Shown: piece after piece, positions 33,407 through 41,192 of the stretch
Numbering within the stretch: position 1 is the stretch's first letter
Layout of the letters: the number at the start of each line of letters is the position of its first letter
Origin: Spirochaetota bacterium
GTDB taxonomy: Bacteria; Spirochaetota; Spirochaetia; DTKZ01
Assembly: GCA_026418195.1 (NCBI GenBank)
Contig: JAOABU010000092.1
Coordinates: 1 to 53,089, forward strand
Reading direction: 5' to 3'
Length of the DNA: 53,089 nucleotides
The notes under the pieces: generated by a model
Database searches by the model: none
The model's input: the letters and a program-made list of their open reading frames with translations, nothing else
What the model was told of the DNA's origin: nothing
Made by a program: the position numbers and the translations under genes

Positions 33407-35086
33407 ATGGGAATCACCTCAAAAACGGAGGATCCGATAGATAGGGGAAAAGGGAAACCTCCCATCGGTTGGATCCGCAGAATCCTGGGGATGCTGATTC
33501 TTTTTCTCTTTGCCTATGGGTTTCTCGGATGGGGTGCCCTCTCAAAGGGTTTGGCTACTCTAATTTCTAGAACCCAGATAGGTCCATCCCTCCTTAGGAT
33601 CCTGGAGGAGGGGATTGGGAGCGATGCTTTTATCATCGTAATTCTCATCCTGGGAAGCACGGTTCTTTTTGGCCGGTGGTACTGCGCGTTCCTCTGTCCC
33701 CTGGGTACAATCCAACAGATCGCAAGCCCCAGGAGAATGATTCGAGGCGGAAGACTCATTCAGCATCCTGTATGGGACGACCTTATCCGGTACGGATTGT
33801 TGGGGCTAGTAGCCGCTCTTGTGACTGTAACAAGCATTGCGGGGTGGAGTGGATCTATGGTAGTGCTGGATCTACTGGACCCCTATGGTCTTTTCGGACG
33901 GATTCTCCGGGACCTGTTTTTCCCTCTTATCGTGTTTTTAAACTGGCTTCTGTTCCAAGTCTCTCGTTTATTCGAACTGATAGTCCCCCTCCTTTCCTAT
34001 AAACCAGATCTTCCTGTGTTCTTCGCTACCCTCCTCCTAGGCGGTTCCTGGTTCGTGGCGGCTCGGAAACGAGGTCGAATATACTGTGGTTCTTTCTGCC
34101 CTGTAGGCACCGTTCTTGGCCTAGGCGGGAGAGTTTCCTTGTTCCAGATCCAGATGGATGGGAGGGAGTGTACCCGATGTGGCCTTTGCATAAACACTTG
34201 TCCTGTTGGGGCGCTGAATAGAGGATCTTCGGGAGAAATTCACCTCGAGGCAGGGAGATGTGTTCTCTGCATGAATTGTATCGAGGCCTGTCCAGTAGGG
34301 GCCCTACGGTACGGACGAAGAACTGAAGCAGCTAGAGTAGCTTCCTCAGAGGGAGCCTCGTCTACTTATATTCCTTCTCGGCGAGAGTTTTTAGGCAAAG
34401 CAGCTAGGATCTCTAAGGGTCTAGTTGCCTACGTTACCCTTACAGTATTAGGAGGAGTGATTACGTATGGACTTGCCCCTGGTAGATTTCTTTTAAAGAA
34501 ACGTGCCAGTAGCCCATCCCTTCAACCGAATCTACCTTCGACACCTCCGGGATCACAGGGGATTCATCGCTTCACTTCCCTCTGTATTTCCTGTCACCTC
34601 TGTGTTTCTCACTGCCCTACAGGGGTACTTTCTCCCTCCCTATGGGAGTATGGGATGAAGGGACTGTTCCAGCCTGTGATGGACTATCAGAGGGGATTCT
34701 GTGAATACGAGTGTACTCGCTGCGGGGAGGTGTGCCCTACGGGAGCGATCCTACCTCTTTCGGTAGAAGAGAAAAAGACGATACAGATCGGTCGGGTCAA
34801 ATTTGAGCAGGACCGTTGTGTGGTAGTCACTCAGGGAACGATCTGTGGGGCTTGTGCGGAAGTGTGTCCTACCCACGCAGTGGGAATGATTCCCTATCGA
34901 AACAATCTAGATCTTCCTGCTACGGACAACGCCCTCTGTATAGGGTGTGGAAGCTGTGAGCATGCATGTCCCGTTCCCCAGAAGGCTATTTTCGTTGAGG
35001 GGTTGGCTGTACATGGAAACGCAGAGGTACGGAAGCCCTTGCATTCCCTACCACGAGAACCGGAAAAGAAGGGGTTTCCCTTCTAA
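33407..35086 (+). CDS. NapH-like membrane protein fused to a poly-ferredoxin
   Basis: 559 residues. Residues 1-225 hold about five membrane helices with the NapH/FixG-type pairs CAFLCPLG and CGSFCPVG. Two [4Fe-4S] motifs follow (CTRCGLCINTCP, CVLCMNCIEACP). Then comes an internal twin-arginine sequence, SRREFLGK (near residue 324), and a second hydrophobic segment. The C-terminal part has further clusters: CISCHLCVSHCP, CEYECTRCGEVCP, CGACAEVCP, CIGCGSCEHACP. It looks like a membrane quinol or electron conduit joined to a Tat-dependent ferredoxin. Directly after the DUF362 gene; electrons probably pass between the two. Confidence 0.8.
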   Translation: MGITSKTEDPIDRGKGKPPIGWIRRILGMLILFLFAYGFLGWGALSKGLATLISRTQIGPSLLRILEEGIGSDAFIIVILILGSTVLFGRWYCAFLCPLGTIQQIASPRRMIRGGRLIQHPVWDDLIRYGLLGLVAALVTVTSIAGWSGSMVVLDLLDPYGLFGRILRDLFFPLIVFLNWLLFQVSRLFELIVPLLSYKPDLPVFFATLLLGGSWFVAARKRGRIYCGSFCPVGTVLGLGGRVSLFQIQMDGRECTRCGLCINTCPVGALNRGSSGEIHLEAGRCVLCMNCIEACPVGALRYGRRTEAARVASSEGASSTYIPSRREFLGKAARISKGLVAYVTLTVLGGVITYGLAPGRFLLKKRASSPSLQPNLPSTPPGSQGIHRFTSLCISCHLCVSHCPTGVLSPSLWEYGMKGLFQPVMDYQRGFCEYECTRCGEVCPTGAILPLSVEEKKTIQIGRVKFEQDRCVVVTQGTICGACAEVCPTHAVGMIPYRNNLDLPATDNALCIGCGSCEHACPVPQKAIFVEGLAVHGNAEVRKPLHSLPREPEKKGFPF

Positions 35087-35152
35087 CAGTATCAAAAGTC
35101 GAGGGTTTGAAGAAACGACTCTTCTGTGTAGGGGTATTCTTATAATCCGATG

Positions 35153-35181
35153 TTGCATGAAGGAAGAAATGGACGCATAAT
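35153..35181 (+). promoter_or_regulatory. Promoter of the nitroreductase gene, leaderless type
   Basis: TTGCAT (35153-35158), 17 nt, CATAAT (35176-35181), then 6 nt and the ATG at 35188. No ribosome site. A second TATAAT at 35141-35146 has no good -35. Confidence 0.5.
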
Positions 35182-35187
35182 AGGGTC

Positions 35188-35706
35188 ATGGAACTACAGA
35201 ATGTCATCTTTGGTCGTCGGAGTATCCGGCGTTTTATGGCAAAACCGGTTTCAGAAGAATGGATCGAAAAGATCCTAGCATCAGGTTTCTCTGCCCCTTC
35301 TGCGAGCAACAAACAGCCATGGGAGTTCATCGTAGTCACTGAACGATCCCTTCTCGATGAAGTGCCCAATTACCACCAGTATGCGGCTATGTTGCGAGAG
35401 GCTCCTGTGGGAATCGTGTGTTGCGGGAACACGAAGTTCGAGAACCGGATCGATTATCTCCAGCAGGATGTAGCTGCAGCTATCCAGAACATGCTACTCA
35501 CCATCCATGATCTGGGCCTAGGGGGTGTCTGGCTAGGGGTATACCCCGTAAAAGAACGGGTAGAAGGGGTTCGAAAAACCTTTAGCATCCCAGAGGAGGT
35601 CATTCCCGTAGGGATTATCGCATTAGGATTTCCAGCAGAGAATAAACCTCCGCATACTCCAACCCTTCTTCCGGGTCGGGTGCATAGAAACAAGTATACT
35701 TCGTAG
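35188..35706 (+). CDS. Nitroreductase-family flavoprotein
   Basis: A 172-residue FMN oxidoreductase. FGRRSIRRF is the N-terminal FMN-phosphate region. Also seen: SAPSASNKQPWEFIVV, QDVAAAIQNMLLTIHDLGLGGVWLG and the C-terminal GIIALGFPAE. These enzymes usually reduce nitro groups, quinones or enones with NAD(P)H; in anaerobes they may also oxidise thiols or flavins. Expressed from its own promoter after the Fe-S genes. Confidence 0.85.
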   Translation: MELQNVIFGRRSIRRFMAKPVSEEWIEKILASGFSAPSASNKQPWEFIVVTERSLLDEVPNYHQYAAMLREAPVGIVCCGNTKFENRIDYLQQDVAAAIQNMLLTIHDLGLGGVWLGVYPVKERVEGVRKTFSIPEEVIPVGIIALGFPAENKPPHTPTLLPGRVHRNKYTS

Positions 35707-35715
35707 CGTTACCGC

Positions 35716-37845
35716 ATGGTCCCGTTACGGAGAGCCAGAGGTAATCGGATCGTTTCTCTTTTTCTTCCTACCGCTGCCATTGCAGCGTTCTCTATCATTC
35801 TTTCTGCCCTCATTCTCTCGATGCTGTACATCCAGCAGTTCGGGAACATTTTACAAGTCCAGGAGGAAGAACGTATCCGGGGAGCGATTCAGCTTTTTTC
35901 CCAGATCCATTTCGGCAGTGTCCCTGCGTTTCTCTCGATCATGGAGGAAGAACCTGTACAGGATTTTCTGTTTGGAAGAAAAAGCCTTCGAGAACGGGCT
36001 TTGCAAGCGTTGAAGGTTTTGGACCGTTCGTTGATGAACAATGAACTGATAGATTCAATCTATCTGTATAGCACCGTGTCCGGCGTTCTTTCTACCCGTG
36101 CAGGACTGGAACGGGAAGAACCTTCGGATCCCACATTGCAGAGTTTTCTCGAACGTGTAGGGAATGTGGGGTTTCCCCTCTACCGGCTTCGAAAAGTGAT
36201 GGTACGAGGGGAGCTTGCCCCCCGCAATTACTTTACCATCACGTTTGGATCTGTCAGCCAATTGCCCCATCGAATTGGATACGCTCTGGTGGTAAACCTT
36301 TCGGAACGAAAGATTCGTAAAGCCTTGTGGGGACAAACGGTAAGCTCTCTCATGTACATTCTGGACGGAGAGGGACGGTTCCTTTCCCATCCAGAACCCT
36401 CGTTCTTTGGAGGTCTAGCCCAGGAGGATAGCCGCTTTGCTTCCCTAATCAAGGATCCGAACGTAAAGGGTGTTCGGACGGTACAGGATGAAAAAGGAAA
36501 ACGCTGGATTGCTATCTGGATAGACCATCCTGAAATCCATTGGCGGTTCGTTACCCTCGCTTCAGAAGAGTCGCTCTTTGGTCCTATTCTTCGGGTTCGA
36601 AATTGGGCAATCCTATCCTCCTTTGGACTATTGGTCTTTGCAATCTTCGGTTCCTATCTGATTTCTTTACAGGTCAATCGGAAACTACAGCAAAAGCAGA
36701 TGATTCTCAATTTTCTCCGAGAAGAGATCCATCAGGAAGGAAATGAAGTGCAGGGAGAAATGTTCCATAGGGCTTTTCTCTCTCGGTGGAGAAAACCTCT
36801 GGCTATGGCTATTGGGATCTGGGATGGAGAAACTAGGAAGGGGAAAAATCAGGAGATCTTTTCCTTCGTAGAGCTGGTAGAAGAAAAATTGGTAAAGGAA
36901 GGAACGAAAGCAGTTGAAGTGATTGAATTGGGAGAACGCGCTGTCCTCATCTATGGCGGTGGGATAGACGATCCGGAAGAAAGTTTTAGAAAATTGAAGG
37001 TTGATCTGGAGACTACCTATAGAATCGAGTTCGGTGGATACTACATAGAGCGAACTCTTGGTGCGAAGGAACTCCCTCACGGGTATGCGTGCCTACAGAA
37101 ATCGTTTCGCATAGATTATTTGCGAAAGAGGGGAGAGCTCATCCCTGTGCTGCTTGAAGAGAACACTACTCCTGAGGAAAAGGCTTCCCCCGTTTCTCCT
37201 CTCGATCTAAAAGACTTGGAGCAAGCTTTCCGTACCGGAAGCTCTATCGACGCCAAAAAGGTTGTGTCGGGCATAGAGGAATGTCTTCGCAACGCGCGAG
37301 ATCCCGATCTGTTCCGATACATCCGGGCTGCGATTGGATATCGTTTGCCAGAGATCCTGCATGAGGATGCCGAATTACTTCTTCCAGGAGGAGTGAGGGG
37401 TTTTCGAACTTCACTGTCAGAGTGTGATCGTTTGGACGAACTCTGTATGGTCCTTCGCTCGGTGGCAGACAGGTTGCAGGAACGGTCTTCTATTCATCAA
37501 GGTCGGAAAAAGGTGGAGCTTGTAAGACGGGTGAAGACCCTGATCGATCAGCATCTTTCCGACCGCTCCCTAGGAACGGAAAAGATCGCATCCGAAGTAG
37601 GGTTATCCTCTGGATATTTACGGGAACTCTTCAGGAACATGGAAGGGATTTCCCTCATGGAATACATGGGAAGGAAAAGGCTAGAGGTGGCAAAGAACTT
37701 ACTACAAACGTCTGATCTATCGGTTCGGGAGGTGTGCGATCGGGCTGGGTTCTTGAATTATTCTTACTTTATCACGTACTTTAAAAAGAATACCGGATAT
37801 ACACCTAAAGAGTACCGAGACCGTTACCGGAGGGAGAAGGCATGA
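35716..37845 (+). CDS. Membrane-spanning AraC-family regulator
   Basis: A 709-residue one-component sensor. Helix 1 (about 13-37) and helix 2 (about 296-318) flank an extracytoplasmic domain of Cache-like size and pattern. A cytoplasmic linker follows, and residues about 600-709 are a two-HTH AraC domain (LGTEKIASEVGLSSGYLRELF; LSVREVCDRAGFLNYSYFITYFKKNTGYTPKEYR). Such YesN/LytT-like proteins sense an outside ligand and switch on the adjacent sugar transporter. It stands directly upstream of the binding-protein gene. Possible -10 TATACT at 35695. Confidence 0.82.
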   Translation: MVPLRRARGNRIVSLFLPTAAIAAFSIILSALILSMLYIQQFGNILQVQEEERIRGAIQLFSQIHFGSVPAFLSIMEEEPVQDFLFGRKSLRERALQALKVLDRSLMNNELIDSIYLYSTVSGVLSTRAGLEREEPSDPTLQSFLERVGNVGFPLYRLRKVMVRGELAPRNYFTITFGSVSQLPHRIGYALVVNLSERKIRKALWGQTVSSLMYILDGEGRFLSHPEPSFFGGLAQEDSRFASLIKDPNVKGVRTVQDEKGKRWIAIWIDHPEIHWRFVTLASEESLFGPILRVRNWAILSSFGLLVFAIFGSYLISLQVNRKLQQKQMILNFLREEIHQEGNEVQGEMFHRAFLSRWRKPLAMAIGIWDGETRKGKNQEIFSFVELVEEKLVKEGTKAVEVIELGERAVLIYGGGIDDPEESFRKLKVDLETTYRIEFGGYYIERTLGAKELPHGYACLQKSFRIDYLRKRGELIPVLLEENTTPEEKASPVSPLDLKDLEQAFRTGSSIDAKKVVSGIEECLRNARDPDLFRYIRAAIGYRLPEILHEDAELLLPGGVRGFRTSLSECDRLDELCMVLRSVADRLQERSSIHQGRKKVELVRRVKTLIDQHLSDRSLGTEKIASEVGLSSGYLRELFRNMEGISLMEYMGRKRLEVAKNLLQTSDLSVREVCDRAGFLNYSYFITYFKKNTGYTPKEYRDRYRREKA

Positions 37846-37878
37846 GGTGCTTAGAGGAGATTCTCGAGCGGTCATGCC
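37839..37878 (+). terminator. Stem-loop at the end of the regulator gene
   Basis: GGCATGA (37839-37845, containing the stop codon) pairs with TCATGCC (37872-37878). There is no U-tract; it is perhaps a weak terminator or 3'-end stabiliser before the transporter operon. Confidence 0.35.
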
Positions 37879-38039
37879 CTTAGTCGATTCTATCCAAAGA
37901 AGTCCATATTTTACAATCGATGAATCCTTCGAAATCAAAACTTCCTTGCATTTTCGAGATACCCATTGGAAAGGAAAGGGTTTTCAATGAAGGGGATGGC
38001 ACGGATGTGCCGGAACTTCATTCAATGCAGGAGGTTTTT

Positions 38040-39335
38040 ATGAAACGTTCCGTTTGGATCCTGTTCCTATGTCTGCTCCTTGCTGCAGGAGTATGGGCAG
38101 GTGGTAAATCTGAGGGGACTACGGCGCAAAAAGCGGGGCCTGTAACGATCATTTATTACCTGTGGGATGACCCTTCCTTGAAACCCATTGTGGATGCATT
38201 CAATACCGCTCAGAAAGACATTGTAGTGGATGCTCGATACATTCCTTCTCCCGATTACGAGACAAAGATTACTACACTTTTAACAGCCCATGCGGAGATG
38301 GATGCCTACATGCAGAAACGACAATCAGATATGTTCGCACACTTTGGAAATGGGTTTATCGAACCTTTGGATGGGTATCTATCAAAACCGGGTGTGAATC
38401 GCGAGGCGGTGGATTCCTATAAGGATGCAGTGACGATGGATGGAAAAGTGGTTGCGTTTCCCTGGAGAGGGGCTGCGTACTACACCTACTATAACAAGAA
38501 GATATTTGAAAAGGCAGGAATCCCTACCCCCGATGTATACGTGAAGGAGGGTACTTGGACATGGGAGAAGTATGCGGAGGTAGCGAGAAAACTATCTACG
38601 GGAGATGGGACCATCTACGGAACTACTGTATACTTCTGGGGTAGCAACCAGCTCTTCATGGAATCTCAGAGATTGAAGCCCATTATCGATTCAAAGGGTA
38701 AGATCGATTATGACGATCAGATTCACCGATGGTTCAAGCTCCGCAAGTCTTTGGAAGAGGCAAAGGCCATGTGGCCTTTGATCGATATGAAAGTTACCAA
38801 AACTCATTACTCAAAGCAGTTCTACGATGGAAAAGTCGGGATGATTCTTATCGGAGAATGGTTTCCTGGCTTCATGATTTCTGGTAGAGATCAAAATCTT
38901 TTAAAAGGATTCACCTGGAACGATTGGGGTGTAACCCGACTACCCTGCGATTCAAAATCGTACGTCACCCAAGGGAACCCAACGTTCAACCACGTAACCT
39001 CTTACGCTCAGAAGAAAGATCCTGCGTTCAAATTCATTGCATGGATGGGAGGTCCGGAGGGAGCTCAGATTGCTGCGAAAGCGGGGGTTTTGCCTGCTAC
39101 GATTACTCCAGAGGTAAAACAGATTCTTTCCAAAGCGATCCCTGATCCCCAGTCCCTGGAATACTTCACTGAACCCAAGAGGGCTTTCCCCATGTTGATG
39201 ACCCGGTATGGTTCTCGGCTAGAGGCATTCTTGAACGATTTGATGGATGCCTACCTGCTTGGGAAGGTAACCGACGGAGAGTTCGATTCTAAACTTCGTG
39301 CAGGCCTGGAAGAGATCGTAAAAACAACGAATTAG
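38040..39335 (+). CDS. ABC sugar-binding protein (family 1)
   Basis: A 431-residue solute-binding protein that captures sugars outside the membrane. The signal peptide LFLCLLLAAGVWAGGKSEG ends in the A-x-GGKSE form often seen in spirochaetes, with no lipobox Cys. The mature part has ITTLLTAHAEMDAYMQKR, WRGAAYYTYYNKKIFEKAGIP and GKVGMILIGEW, as in family 1 binding proteins. The ATG at 38040 has GGAGG at good distance; a longer upstream frame from 37920 is not supported. First gene of the transporter operon. Confidence 0.85.
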   Translation: MKRSVWILFLCLLLAAGVWAGGKSEGTTAQKAGPVTIIYYLWDDPSLKPIVDAFNTAQKDIVVDARYIPSPDYETKITTLLTAHAEMDAYMQKRQSDMFAHFGNGFIEPLDGYLSKPGVNREAVDSYKDAVTMDGKVVAFPWRGAAYYTYYNKKIFEKAGIPTPDVYVKEGTWTWEKYAEVARKLSTGDGTIYGTTVYFWGSNQLFMESQRLKPIIDSKGKIDYDDQIHRWFKLRKSLEEAKAMWPLIDMKVTKTHYSKQFYDGKVGMILIGEWFPGFMISGRDQNLLKGFTWNDWGVTRLPCDSKSYVTQGNPTFNHVTSYAQKKDPAFKFIAWMGGPEGAQIAAKAGVLPATITPEVKQILSKAIPDPQSLEYFTEPKRAFPMLMTRYGSRLEAFLNDLMDAYLLGKVTDGEFDSKLRAGLEEIVKTTN

Positions 39336-39387
39336 GTATGAGAAAGAGGCCCTCGTTTCTTTGTATGGGGAAGCGGGGGCATCTCCA

Positions 39388-39417
39388 ATTCCTTTGGATC
39401 ATCCGATGATTTGGAAT
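39388..39417 (+). promoter_or_regulatory. Intercistronic hairpin after the binding-protein gene
   Basis: ATTCC (39388-39392) with GGAAT (39413-39417) encloses ATCAT/ATGAT around a CCG loop. It lies in the 104-bp gap between the binding protein and the first permease. Such hairpins commonly protect the upstream mRNA and keep binding protein in excess. Confidence 0.4.
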
Positions 39418-39439
39418 AGCCTCGGATTGGGAGGGTAGC

Positions 39440-40336
39440 GTGGCTTCAAACAAGAATACATCTTGGTGGATTGTTCTGTCATTTCTTCTACCGAGTTTGA
39501 TCGGATTCCTTATCTTTATCCTTGCTCCCATTGGGATGGCTTTCGGAATTTCGTTGACCAACTTTGCTGGCGGACCGAGGTTTCGTTTCGTTGGGCTTGG
39601 AAACTTCATGCAGGCCTTTGGTTCGGATGCCTTTCGGAATAGTTTCCGGATAACGGTAGTGTTTACCGTCTGGACTGTCTTGTTCCAGATCATCCTTGGG
39701 ATGGCGTTTGCCCTCATATTGAACCGAAAGGTGATCCTTCGAACGTTTTTTCGCGGTACCCTGTTTCTACCCAATGTTCTTTCATCGATTGCAGTAGGTC
39801 TGGCATTCATGCTGATCTTCGATCCAAGACGGGGACCCCTGAATCAGCTTCTTCAGTATTGGGGGATCCATCCACCATTATGGCTGAGTGGAGAACATAC
39901 GGCCCTCCTAACTATCATCATCGTAACGGTCTGGCAGAGTTTTGGATACTATATGGTACTGTTCCTAGGGGGGCTCCAGACGATTAACCGTTCCCTCTAC
40001 GAGGCAGCGGAAATCGATGGAGCGGGAGCTGTTCGACGATTCTTATCGGTTACCTTACCAGGTCTTTCTCCGATTCTGTTCTACTCCATTACCATCGCTA
40101 TCATTCGAGCATTCCAGGTGTTCGATCAGGTGTACATCATGACCGGGGGGCAGTTGGGAGGAGGGCCTGCAGGTGCCACTTCGGTATTGGTTTTCGACAT
40201 CTACCGGAATGGATTCGCCCAGTTCCGGTTTGGGTATGCAGCGGCAGAATCAGTGGTGCTATTAGGAGTGGTGTTCGTCATTACCTTCATCCAATACAGG
40301 GGTCAAACGAGGTGGGTAACCTATGATGTCGTTTAG
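39440..40336 (+). CDS. ABC sugar permease, MalF/UgpA type
   Basis: A 298-residue inner-membrane permease with six helices. The EAA loop that contacts the ATPase reads YEAAEIDGAGAVRRF then VTLPGLSP. GTG 39440 is the start, preceded by GGGAGGGT. It forms a pair with the MalG-type permease that overlaps its end by 14 bp. No ATPase gene for this importer is in the window, as in many spirochaetes and Firmicutes where a shared MsmK-like ATPase lies elsewhere. Confidence 0.88.
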   Translation: MASNKNTSWWIVLSFLLPSLIGFLIFILAPIGMAFGISLTNFAGGPRFRFVGLGNFMQAFGSDAFRNSFRITVVFTVWTVLFQIILGMAFALILNRKVILRTFFRGTLFLPNVLSSIAVGLAFMLIFDPRRGPLNQLLQYWGIHPPLWLSGEHTALLTIIIVTVWQSFGYYMVLFLGGLQTINRSLYEAAEIDGAGAVRRFLSVTLPGLSPILFYSITIAIIRAFQVFDQVYIMTGGQLGGGPAGATSVLVFDIYRNGFAQFRFGYAAAESVVLLGVVFVITFIQYRGQTRWVTYDVV

Positions 40337-41159
40337 AGTACGGATCCTGCGCTGGGTAGGGAAACTTTCCCTTTATGCTTCCCTTTTTTTCACTGCCTTT
40401 CTCATCCTGATGCCTCTCATCGTAGTGGTCTCCACGGCATTTAAGCCAGACGATCAGATCTATGAGTTCCCCATGAGGATCATTCCTCGAACTCCCACAT
40501 TGGATAATTTCGTAAAACTAGCACAGAACTTTCCCCGATACATTTGGAACTCTTGCAAGCTCACTCTTTGGATCGTGGTAGTTCAACTCGTTACTGCCAG
40601 CACAGGAGCCTATGCTTTTTCCAAATTGCGATGGAAGGGTAGGGATTTCCTCTTCCTGTTATACATTCTCTCGATGATGGTACCCATTCAGGCCATCATC
40701 ATTCCTCAATTCCTCATCGTGCGCCATGTGGGCTTGTACGACAGCCACTGGGCTTTGGTCCTCACAGGTTCCTTCACAGCTTTTGGCACCTTTCTCATCA
40801 AGCAATACTTTATGACCATACCGGACAGTTATATAGAAGCGGCCCGAATCGATGGGGCTAGCGAGTATGCGATATTCTTGAGAATCATGATTCCCCTGGC
40901 AAAACCCGTGCTAGCCACACAGGTGATTTTTAGTTTTCGGTATTTTTGGAACGACTTTTTCGCTCCCCTCATCTACCTCACCAGTCAGCATTTAAAAACA
41001 TTGCCTCTAGGAATGGCGGACTTCGCAACAGAAACGTACACGTATGTGGGACCCCAGATGGCGGCCTCTTTTATCTCCATTCTACCTGTAATGCTGATCT
41101 TCCTCTTTGCTCAGCGGTACTTCGTGGAAGGAGTGGCAGCGGTAGGGGTAAAGGGATAG
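40323..41159 (+). CDS. ABC sugar permease, MalG/UgpE type
   Basis: A 278-residue permease with six helices. The EAA loop reads IEAARIDGASEYAIF and IMIPLAKP. Together with the upstream permease and binding protein it forms an importer of the carbohydrate-uptake-1 class for oligosaccharides or glycosides. A GH2 enzyme follows 33 bp later, suggesting the imported sugar is a beta-linked glycoside or glucuronide. Confidence 0.88.
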   Translation: MMSFRVRILRWVGKLSLYASLFFTAFLILMPLIVVVSTAFKPDDQIYEFPMRIIPRTPTLDNFVKLAQNFPRYIWNSCKLTLWIVVVQLVTASTGAYAFSKLRWKGRDFLFLLYILSMMVPIQAIIIPQFLIVRHVGLYDSHWALVLTGSFTAFGTFLIKQYFMTIPDSYIEAARIDGASEYAIFLRIMIPLAKPVLATQVIFSFRYFWNDFFAPLIYLTSQHLKTLPLGMADFATETYTYVGPQMAASFISILPVMLIFLFAQRYFVEGVAAVGVKG

Positions 41160-41192
41160 GGAATCAGTAAACAGGAAGGATAGGGTAGAATC

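Noticed and set aside
37920-38039. N-terminal extension of the sugar-binding protein
   Set aside because: It would bury the signal peptide; GGAGG precedes the ATG at 38040.
41186-41191. TAGAAT as a leaderless promoter for the GH2 gene
   Set aside because: Only one base separates it from the ATG, so transcription would start inside the gene; the gene is more likely transcribed with the permeases.
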